Positions 54,001-64,000 of a DNA stretch of 64,000 bases are shown in pieces; within the stretch, counting starts at the first letter, position 1, and each line of letters opens with the position of its first letter. The position numbers were made by a program, and so were the translations under genes. The DNA is from Trichopria drosophilae. Taxonomy: Eukaryota; Arthropoda; Insecta; Hymenoptera; Diapriidae. A model generated the notes under the pieces. The model did no database searches. It was not told the origin of the DNA and worked only from the letters and a program-made list of their open reading frames with translations. Where the stretch lies: NCBI GenBank assembly GCA_030407085.1, contig CM059587.1:39845001-39909000 (forward strand), given 5' to 3'.

Positions 54001-55477
54001 TACCTGTAATGCTTATCTTTCTGTGCCAGCAGTATGCGCCACAAGTTTCAGAAAAAGTGATAATAATTTACTTTTATCCATTAAATGAGGTATCATGAAT
54101 CTTCTTCCAATCCATGGCGTCTTCTTACTTATTGTTAATGCGCGTGGATATAACATTGCTGCAAACTGCAGAGAATATCAATGTAGAATTTGCCCACTTA
54201 ATGAAAACCAATTTTTACCTTAATGACTAACATGAATAGCGGTGACTAGAAAGCCACTAAAATTGGGTAGTTGGGATTAGCCTGCGCCAGATTGTTACTA
54301 GACAAATCCAGGTTAATTATTGTCCGACGCTATCGTGCATATTATTCTAGTTTATGATCAGGAAAAGAGGAAGCCAGGTTAGCGCCAGTCTATAGCTACA
54401 GTAATTTTCTACAAGGGATAATTTAAGCAGAAGAGAAATATTAACATCAAACTTGTCGGTTTTAAATTTTGATACCTCGTTTACTGATTAACTACCAAAC
54501 TGGTCTAACGATATTCGCTTCGCAACGCAGATTAATACGCAGCACGTGTTCAATGATAAATTTAAATTTCATAACTTCAAGTATTATCAAATTTATAGTA
54601 CCCCAAGTACAAGTTTAATATTTAATCGATTTTATGAAAGGAAATTTGAATACGTGTAAATGTTGACACAACAATCGCAGCTTGAGATATCTTAGTGTTT
54701 TATGAATCTGTGAAAAGGTGGACGCGTATAGAATTTGTCATGCAAATATGATATGAAATCGCTATGAAATCGATATAGATTTCAAAAAAATGTAGGCAAA
54801 TTCTAGTGACAATCTTGGTTGGTGTGTTAGTAGTGATAGAGATTATATACTGAAGTAGGCAGGCATATATGTATATAAGCAAACTGTTCTTGGTAAACTT
54901 ACCAAAATAATAATCAATATTGAACCGTGCTTGATATTACATTGGAATAATCATTGGTTATTCAGTGGTCGACAAGATTGGTCCAATATTGAATATAACT
55001 TATTTCCATTTAATATATTTCATTTTAAAATAACCCGTTTGAAAAGATATCTTTCTTTGCTATTATATCATGTTTTTAAACTTATTTATTGGTTCACCAA
55101 GTGAATATTAAAAGTATATATATATGAAACTATTATATCAATCTCGTCCTCCCTTTCCTGTACCATGCAAATGTTTTTCGAGTTCTGCTAATCAATGTGT
55201 GCCAGTGCCAACGGTCTAACTTTCTCTACGTGCATCATTGATGCCTTTTGTTAGGCTCAATAATCTTTGAATGGTTTTGAATTATTGAAGATGACTTTAA
55301 TCAGTACGATTCATCCAATAGATCATACTAGTCATCAAAGCGTAACTTTGATGTTAGCACATTATCCTTTTATTTATCTTCTCGTAATGGAGCATTCAAC
55401 ATCGAGAAAGTCAGTTAAGATTAAATATATATTTTGAAAACGATTTTTCTACTTAATGAAATTCAAACAACATGAAA

Positions 55478-56246
55478 TTAACTGACAGGGTGGATGTAAA
55501 GGAAGGAATCCTCTGCCAGGTAAGGTCTTCTTGAACTAAACTTATTGTTTGACATTTCGCCGCTCCGTCGTTTCTGCTTCTTTTTTACATTGTCCCAGTG
55601 CCGCACCCCCCGCAGTCTCAAAGTCTTGAATTCTGTTTGAGCTCGTATACTTCCAACTCCGTCAGACAGCGCATCATGTTGATTATTTCGAAGCGTCTGA
55701 AGTGCCTGAGATGGAAAACCTGGAAGATGCGTGGAATACGTGTTCTGCATCTTCCCGAATATTTGTGCGCCTCTCTTCTCGAGTACATCTCTGGTGAAAT
55801 AATGCATGCCGTTTGTTTTTATAGTGTTCACTATTATTTTTTGTTTCATACCGACTAGTGCTTTTTTCAAAAGTATAAGAGTCATTCGGGAAATTTCGCC
55901 CTACTGGCGGTTTTTATCTGTTCTTTCTTGTCCACCTACCTATCCCCACTTTCTTTTCATCCCTTTTAATAGGCAGAGCATATGTACTCCTCCATCCGCT
56001 TTAAGAAGAGATACTTCCTTGTCAAGTGTCTCATTGCGCAGCACGGACTCTGATGAATTGTTTAATGGAGGCGTATTCACAGCACAGACGAATTTTCTTA
56101 TCCCTCGAAATATTACCAAGCGTTCCTTCGACGAGCTCACGATTGTCGGATTTGTATGCAGCAGTGGCGTTGGATCTAAGCATTCGCTTTGTACACCTGT
56201 TTTTAATCATAATATACCACTGTCACTGACGAAACCGATGGCTTAG
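55478..56246. other. Cluster of unusually long open frames, coding status unknown
   Basis: Two of the longest open frames of the window sit here back to back. On the minus strand 55478-55885 encodes 135 residues. A possible acceptor (TTTCACCAG) lies inside it, and the following stretch is rich in basic sites (EKR, KKKQKRR, SSRR). On the plus strand 55806-56246 encodes 146 residues starting with a hydrophobic, signal-peptide-like MPFVFIVFTIIFCFIP. The base composition is less AT-rich than the flanks. I recognise neither product. Either could be a small nested gene or chance. Confidence 0.2.
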
Positions 56247-57479
56247 ATGATAAATGTTCCAATTATTTAGATTTTTATCTGTAGAACATGATCCATTAGT
56301 CATTCATCATGATCTACTTCCACATTTACGTAAATGGGTAAACAAATGACCAGTAGGAACTTGTTTAAATTACTTCGTTCTCAAACTATACAGTTCAAAA
56401 AACACTTTCCAGAACTTTCAGTTTGCATTTGCATTTGATCAACTAACTCTTTTAATAATAAATTGACAAATATCTCATAGCGTAGTATCGTGAACACGTA
56501 TCACGATTGCAATCTACCAGACCTTCAACGCGAATTGAATACTACTGATAACATCTGACGGTAAATATGAATTGATGTACAGTCCAATTCAGGTATAGAC
56601 CAGGTAACGAATTTACGTTGTGGGGTTTCAAACAGCTGGCGAGCTTTGGAACTATGTTTCAAACTGAGCAAAATTTAGGAATTTGGCTAACTCTGTTCAT
56701 GAAATGCTGAATTCTAGTGTGGAATTTATCAAGTCCAGAAAATAATATATTTCTCAGATATTACAAATAGCAATCTTTTGTATTCTGTAACACAGGTTCA
56801 TTCTTGTGAGATGAAATTTCCATAACAATTGAATGTATTGGAAAAAAGAACTAACCAACCATTTCTGCCCACGGAAGCATCTGTGCAAGATAGTGTATAT
56901 TTAGTGTATCCAAAATGTGGTCATATAAGCAACTCCGGATGACAAAATTTTTGTCACAAAAGCTCATATCTAATATTCCCACCTACAATAATCCACCGAA
57001 ATTTCTTTCGACTAAAATCACAATCTTCGATATCCTTTAACCTTATGTTTCCTATGCGCTAGTATGTAGATGCACATTATGCTAGTGGACAGATTAGGTC
57101 ACACTATATTAGATTAGGGTGGTGCAGATTGTGCAGAGGGAAATTTTATAACCCGAGTTTTTTTAATTTGAGGATTTTAGCAAAATGGTATTTTAACGAG
57201 GATGGTGGAGCTTGAGGATTATATCCCGGGCTTTTCAGATTTCAGGAATTCATGTAGTAATACAGGTGCACCTCTAATCAATCCATTTATCCTTAGTCCT
57301 GCTTACTCTCATTTGTAGTCCTCAATGGGCGTGAAATTACTTGCAATTAGTTTCTGTTGATGCTTTAACAAAGCATGTCGTAAGTCATGTAAAATATAAA
57401 AAGAGATGATGTTAGGAATCTGGTTTACTTCAAGGGATTAGGTTATAATTCTCGTGAATACATCTGAGAATACGCAATG

Positions 57480-58520
57480 ATAATTACAGAATGTTCCCAG
57501 AGTTACGTTCAGTACTCATAAATGTCATTATTACAAGGCGAATTGGTACGTGTCTATATTGCCTCAAACACGCGTACAATATCGCACATGCGCCCTGATC
57601 GTGGGAACTCCGTGCATGTTGCCATCGATAACGTGGTAAACATGAACCCCGCAATCGTCGTGTGTATTTAACCACCGGACCTCCATTCAATATGCATGTT
57701 TCGATACGTGTAACAATGTAGACGCCCGGTCTCAGGTGCTGGCGAATGAGGTAAATTACATTTCGCGCCTACGTCGAATAACCCAGCTTAATTACAAATT
57801 TCAATTACACGCGTTTGATAGAATGAGCACACGGTATGGAATATAACGTTAAGTGGCAACGATTGTACGCCTTAGGCTCCATAAACAAATCCGATGTAAA
57901 TGGGCGTTTTCGACGACGTTGAATGCACACGCTGCAATTAAAACTTTATACCGCAAGACGGTGTGCATTTTTCGTGGGATCCCTCGCACCAAGTCGTGCA
58001 TGGGAATATTACGTCAACGCGCAGTGTGCTTTTTATGGACAACGTTGAGCTTCCGGTACGTGGGTGGTTTCCCGCATACACACGCCAGCGTATACGGACT
58101 GGCAACGTACACGTCCGTGGTACGTGCACGCCACCACTGGGTTAGTACGTGTGTACATGCAAGAATCGCCGAGAGCTTTCGCCCAGTGCAAAATTTCCAC
58201 CACGGGGTGCACAGTTAAGAGTAACGGACAAACAGGGCGAATGACGAATGGTAAGCTTGTACGACGCGCTACCTGCGCCATCCACTTCTCGTGCACTCAA
58301 GTCGACGCAGAACACCGACGATTCAGAAACTTTTTCTGTACCACCGCAAAATTCCTGCATTCAAATACGCAAATGCAAGTGAATTCAGTGGCTCCTCGAT
58401 AAATTCCAACGAAATATCGCCCTTCCTAGTTTTCAAATGGAATTATGCGTCGAAAATACTACGACGTGCACCGAGAGTTGACAGTTCAGTATGGTTGCCG
58501 TTAAAGTAGTTTTGTTATGA
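57480..58520. other. GC- and CpG-rich intronic island
   Basis: About 1 kb has clearly higher GC and CpG than its surroundings and many ACGT, GTAC and CACG words. Open frames of 60-121 codons overlap in nearly all frames on both strands, which is what high GC produces by itself. No protein is recognised. A regulatory region is possible, but nothing in the sequence proves it. Confidence 0.3.
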
Positions 58521-59427
58521 GTTCCTCAGGCGTATACAAAATGCCTCAGGTCCAATCATTTTATACTGCTCAAAATGTGTAGTACCGTTCTCTACTCATA
58601 TTTAAAATTGTTACGTTCTATGTAACGGACAAAGATTAGCTATTTTCGTATGGTCGTAATTGCAGATTCCGCTTATTGTAAACCAGCATCAATGAACATT
58701 CTTTATTAGCCGGCACTTAACGCATGACGCACAAATACGTTTTATTTTTGAATTTCACCGATCTCTTATGTTTGATTTAATTATTCCAAACGAGAATAAC
58801 TAGGCGTTTGTCCATAAATCTTAGGACCAGGTCATCGGACATTTCGCCGCCGATCTTTCTCAGTTTCTAAAATTTCTACGAAGTGCTTCTTATTATCAGA
58901 CAAAGTAAACATCTGGTTTTTTATTTGTATAAGCGTCGTACTAATCAGAAGGAATCCAATTCTCATGTACACCTTATCACATTCTAAACTACGAACCTTT
59001 AGGAAGCCCACTCCCAAAATATCAGCAAATATTTCGTCATCGACTCAAGAGTAACTACTGAAATTTCCACGTGGAACAATGTCTACACATCAACACATGA
59101 AGACATAAAAAAGAAGATCTTTCTCGAGCAAAACGGTCAGTGCTCTTTCAGCAGCAATGTCGGATAGACCTCGACTAAATTTCGACAATCAGTACTCCTC
59201 GGGAAACGGCATCGGATGGATCTCGACTATCAGCTTCATATAGTAAGTCAGTAATCGTTCACCATCAGTCATCGGACTTTAGTGCAAATCCTGCGGATAG
59301 TCACCATCAACGGCCGTCATCGAGATGCGTCGTAGCTGCCGATTATTTTGCCGTCGAATCCGATAGTCATATGGTAAGTAATCCATTTTATTTTTAATAA
59401 TTATTCCTTAATTAGCATTCCTTAATC

Positions 59428-59438
59428 CCCCCCCCCCC
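59428..59438. repeat. Homopolymer run of 11 C
   Basis: This is an uninterrupted run of C in very AT-rich surroundings. Its length may be unreliable in assembly. Confidence 0.7.
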
Positions 59439-62400
59439 AAGAGGCGATAATTAATCGTAAATGCCTCATTTTTATTTTTATATTTTGTCATTTTTATTGA
59501 GACGAATGTGTTGATTACCTTTTAATTTTGTTCTTTTTTTTTTAAATAAAAGGAACAACACCTTGGGGAAAGTATTTTTATTATTAGTGATACTAGTGAC
59601 TCGATTCGTCATCGTTCTTTGAACGAAAAGCCGATCGAGCCACAAGCATCAATAGGGACTGTTAGGTTTCAATTAAGTAATGTTATTGTGTTCTTTTATT
59701 TTATTCTTTCTCTTTTAATATACACCCAGAAAGCCCAATATGTATTTTCCACAAATTACTAACTATTAACAATATCTAATTCATGAAATACTCAGGAATA
59801 TTTAATTTCTTTGAAAGTACATGTCAAGTTTTAATTATTAATCCTCATTTTAAATTTAAACTGAAAATATTGAGCAATTCCTATTTTCCAAATTTTATCT
59901 TTTTCTATCCGATTTATTTCACTTAAACGTCTTTATTTTTATTGTCTAATAGTCATTTATCCTCACTTTTCATTTCAATTCACATGTTTTATAGCTGCAT
60001 TACATTGTTTCGGTTTAAACAAATAGTTATTGTTGTTTAAACTACAAATTTATAATACGCGTATTCATTTTTCTGATTCTAGGAAAAAGATACTTTAAAA
60101 TTGCACACCGGAGAATCTTCAAATTACTTGCATCCTTAATTTTGTCCAATCCTTCTTTATTTTTGTCCTTCAGAAACATTCTAAATAAATACAATTGTTT
60201 ACTTTGAATTTGATTTTTATTTTAATCCAACCTTTATTCCTGTTCTTTTGCATTAGCAGCAGCCCCCACAATTTTTCGAACTCAGAATTGACTCTTCCAG
60301 TCGAGTCCGACTGTTCGTGGTTGTGTCGAGGTGAATTTATTTGCAACCATCATTGCAAAACGCTTCCCCTCCGCCCATAACAAAATCATAGTTGTGTTAA
60401 TTTGTAACATATAATTTTAATGGAAAGCGTAGTTGATTCAATGTAAGTATCGATTCTGTTACCTGGAATGCTACGATCATTTTCGTAGTTTGCATTATGC
60501 CCAGAAGAGTATTGCCGGGGAATTCCAGCAAGCACGAATGTAATCTGATTTTACGGACGACTGTTTTCTTCTTCATGAGTTCACGTATTCTCAGTTAAAT
60601 TGATTTGACGATCTACTGAGTTGCTTTTACGATAATAAATGGGAGCTTTCGCAAATAATTATCATTTCTGACAGTCCGGATGATATGGTTCTTCTGCCTA
60701 TTCAATTTCCGCGAAAAGGGATTTATATCATTTTTTAGTGAATAACCTTTATTAAATGTTACTACTTAATATTATTAACTTTTGTTCAGATCAATCCTCT
60801 TATATATTTTAGTTAAATACTTAATTAGCTCAAATTATGCAGTCAAACTCTAATTTAAACTAAGTAATAATGTTGGTTAATAAGGAATTATTTTTTACGT
60901 AATTTTTCTAGACATTTTTGTTCAAGTTGTTTTTTTGAAAGGGATTATTTAAAGTTTAAAATTCTATTTATTAGAAAATTGTAATAAATTGTCCTTAAAA
61001 CAAGGTTTGGTAAATTTTACGAGCGATTTTTCCATGCTGGAATTTGCATAGTTAGTCTACATATTTTCATCAGGTGAACAATATTTCTGTTTAATATGTT
61101 TTCGTATCATTGTATAATATGGCATCGACCACTTTTTCCAGAGTTAGTGTTACTTTCACTTTTTTTTTTGTTTTGCATACGAGCATTGGAACTGTGCCAT
61201 ATCGTGATATTTTCCCCTATGTTCCCTATTTGTCATGACTATAACGGTGCTAGTATGTTCGTAATATTATTTAAATATTATTCTTCAGTTTTCTGTGATA
61301 CCACCAGCGATATCTGAACAACCATGTAATAATCACGAAATTATCGTTATAATTTTTGTAATCGTCACTAAAGGACAACTGAAGGTAATATCTAAGTATT
61401 AATTATTTTAGTAATAGTTCTAAAAAATAATGCTATATTGAATATGTGAATTAATATCCTCTGGTAGAACATTTTTTGATCATTTCGGATGTTACGCCAG
61501 CTCCACCCTAGACTTCAACTTTATTTTTGTAGCTATTATAACAAGAGTAGGCTGATAGTGACTAGAATTAGCAAGGAGCTAGTCAGAAGTAATTATATAG
61601 GTTTATAGTTTAAAATTTCTTCCATTTAATGATAATTATAATTAAGGAAATAGGGCTGTATAGCAAGTTAGTAATACCATCCAAATGAAAGTGATCTGGA
61701 CTAATTTACTAGATTAAATTTGGGGATTTTGGTAATTAAAAACACAGGTTAAGGTTGTCTAAATAAAAAGTTGTCTTGATTGTTACACACTAACAAATCT
61801 AACCCCGCTTTGGAAAAGTCCTAGATTTTCAGGAGATATTATCCTGAATTTGTAATAAACAAATAGATAATGAAATTGGATATATACAAATGACCAAGAA
61901 ATAATGGGGGTTTTCATTTGACAGGTGCGTGAAAATACATTCGTAATATCTGTGTAATTTGTGCAGTACTGCAATGATAAACTATCTGAACTAGAACGAT
62001 ACACTTAAGAGACATTAACCCCAAATAACCTTAATATCTCCACTCTGCAGATATAAATTTCAGCGGTACATTTTGTGCAACATCTGTGGTAAAAACGTGA
62101 AGAGAAGAAAAATAAGTCCATTTAAAAGGGTGCTGTATTTATACTGTCTTCAAAAATTGTTTAAAAGCGGTTATTAATTCTCAATTCTTTAAAACCCAAC
62201 TATACAAAAATCGACGTAAATGAGAATAAGTAGAATATATATTCACAAGTTTAATAGTTAATAATTCGAAATTTGTTAGAAAACTATTATAATGAAAAAT
62301 TATGTAAATAAAAGTTAATATTATACATTTGCATAAACCAAACCTGCTGTTAGAAATGCACAGTTTCATTGTATGTTTGTAACGAGTATCTTGACAGTAA

Positions 62401-62588
62401 TTATAATAAACCATTGAATACAGAACATTGAAAGAGTATTGCAGACTTTGAAGAAATATGTGGACAGTGCATTCATTGATGAAAACAAAAATAATATAAT
62501 TTCTAACAAGCGTAATAGTATTTTTTGTCTCTAGGCTCAAAATTACATTTCACGCCCGTGTGTTCAGAGGCCCGAAGTACGAATAACT

Positions 62589-62704
62589 TTTTTTGTTGCA
62601 GTAGGGAGCAAAGTGCTCCAAAGGTCTCCATTACCCAGAGCAATCATTTCTACGGTTAAAACGGTGCCGCCAAATGCAATTTTGCGGCTTACTGCGACAA
62701 AAAA
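62589..62704. mobile_element. MITE-like element with TTTTTTGTYGCAGTA ends
   Basis: The left end TTTTTTGTTGCAGTAGGGAG pairs with a right end whose reverse complement reads TTTTTTGTCGCAGTAAGCCG, and similarity continues into a GCAAA block. The total is about 116 bp, with no coding content. Confidence 0.45.
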
Positions 62705-64000
62705 TAAAAACTGTGAAGATTTTAAATATTATTACTAAATTATTATAATCTTAAGTATGTTAACGGTATATTCATAGAATTAATATTCCTAGAATTAATC
62801 ATCGTCCTACCAATAGTAGGTTATGTCTACCTGCATGACATATACGAAGATACAAAATAGTAGATATGCATATTGTTTCGTTATTCTGACTACAATTCTG
62901 GAAGTATAACGTCTTATTGAAGACTATACTTCATTAGACTACTTTTAATAATTGACACGTCAATTTATAATAGTAATTTTGTTGTCGACTTTACTATTTT
63001 TTACTTTCAGTGTTATTCGTTCATAAATAAGATAATCTTGTGCCTTTCAATCTGAGACATATAATGGAGATACTAAAAGTGTGTCTGCATTTAAGAGTCT
63101 TTAGCTAATTTGAAACGTTTCCAAATTGAGAAACTTGCAAACGAAAACACCTTGTCGATTTGAGCATGATTTGAGTCGGAAATATTGCTTGTAGTAATTA
63201 AGTAAGTAATTACTTGCATATTCTTCATCGTCGTCATTAAAATATTCGCATTATTCATCAATATTAAATTTAATTAATATATTGCTCTGAAATAATTTAT
63301 TGAACCATGTTTTTTAAAAGAAGAATTATAAGTGGTATCGCAAACACGAAACTTTTTACTGTGCTTATTCTACCTAATTAGGTGTTTAATTAATAATAGA
63401 AAGCAATTTATAAGTAAATTACAAAAGAACATGAATATTCTCGAATATTCATGAAAACAGATCACAAAATCTTATCATCCAGTGATCAGATTAAATATTT
63501 TTTTTTCACAATCTCAAGTATTTTCTGGAAACATTATCCTGATCTTATTAATGTTTCAGCAATATGTTTGAAAATACGAATATTCCCAAATTGAGAACAC
63601 ATTGTGTACATTAAAATATTTTCTGCGACAACCATTTTCTATGGAAATATGACTCTGATAATCTTTATTTCATGCAGTTTTAAAATGTATTTTTTTTATG
63701 GAAATTCGATACTCCTTAAAATATGATTCCCCTATGTACCATTCTCTCACACCCTCTATTCAGTGTTATCCGACGAGATGATGTTTGTCATTCTCAATTG
63801 TTCATATTGGATGCAAAGATGTATGTTGATTTATTAAAAATGATATGTTTCAAATAAATGCATGGTTCTTTTAGAAAAAATCCTTTGAAAGTTGAACTCA
63901 ACGTTCGTAATCTAATTATAATTTCGAATATTAAATTTACTAAAGAAATATTTAGTTTAAAATATTTGGATTTTGGCGGGAAATTTGCGGGCTGATTAAA

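Larger units (their letters stand above)
38528..64000 (-). other. nAChRalpha6: Intron upstream of exon 4 (more than 25 kb, continues past edge)
   Basis: This is AT-rich sequence without a recognised gene. I looked on the minus strand for the 45-bp exon 3 (pattern N-x-W-L-x-L before a GT donor) and for exon 2 and found neither, so they probably lie beyond 64000. The stretch holds fold-back elements near 39.0, 41.4, 46.4, 47.8 and 62.6 kb. It also holds a cluster of open frames at 55.5-56.2 kb, GC-richer islands at 50.8-51.0 and 57.5-58.5 kb, and an 11-base C run at 59428. The rest is featureless to my reading. Confidence 0.6.

Noticed and set aside
33437..56440. Shared GTTTGCATTTGCATTT words at about 33.44 and 56.42 kb containing the POU octamer
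   Set aside because: Short AT-rich words recur by chance. Two occurrences do not support a regulatory call.
57853..58402. 121- and 112-codon overlapping plus-strand frames
   Set aside because: Frames are open in almost every register because stop codons are rare in this CpG-rich block. No domain seen.
1..64000. tRNA, rRNA, CRISPR arrays, transposase or reverse transcriptase genes
   Set aside because: No T-loop-like GGTTCGA motifs in context, no regularly spaced repeats and no catalytic motifs were seen on reading. A tRNA scanner and a repeat-library search would be decisive.

Overview
The window is AT-rich, intron-dominated animal nuclear DNA. Its only confidently recognisable coding content is one gene on the minus strand: the middle part of a nicotinic acetylcholine receptor (nAChR) alpha subunit of the insect alpha5/alpha6/alpha7 class. 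It matches alpha6 best, because alpha6 is known for alternative copies of exon 8 and two such copies are present. Insect origin is well supported by the protein sequence and gene structure. A hymenopteran is my best guess from base composition and overall flavour, but it is not proven. Exon numbers below follow the usual insect alpha6 scheme.

Layout, in transcript order (right to left): exon 4 (38418-38527), exon 5 (30302-30482), exon 6 (20828-20903), exon 7 (19524-19718), one exon 8 copy (12402-12488) and a second exon 8 copy (6008-6094). All junctions have GT-AG borders and compatible phases (0, 2, 0, 1, 1). Exons 4-7 plus either exon 8 give 649 nt of continuous reading frame. They encode most of the ligand-binding domain (loop D/A region, Cys-loop, loop B, the vicinal-cysteine loop C), then M1, M2 and the M2-M3 linker. 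The two exon 8 copies encode an identical M2 and different M2-M3 linkers, so splicing would choose between two gating-linker versions of the channel. Exons 1-3 (signal peptide and start of the binding domain) and exons 9 onward (M3, cytoplasmic loop, M4) were not found and should lie beyond the right and left edges. The whole 64 kb is therefore probably inside one gene.

Introns range from 1.1 kb to more than 25 kb. They hold several short fold-back (MITE-like) elements, including one family present twice in opposite orientations (about 8.2 kb and 46.4 kb), a polypurine tract, a few low-complexity runs, and some islands of higher GC with open frames that I do not recognise. I saw no tRNA, rRNA, CRISPR or bacterial-type features, and no intact transposase or reverse transcriptase.
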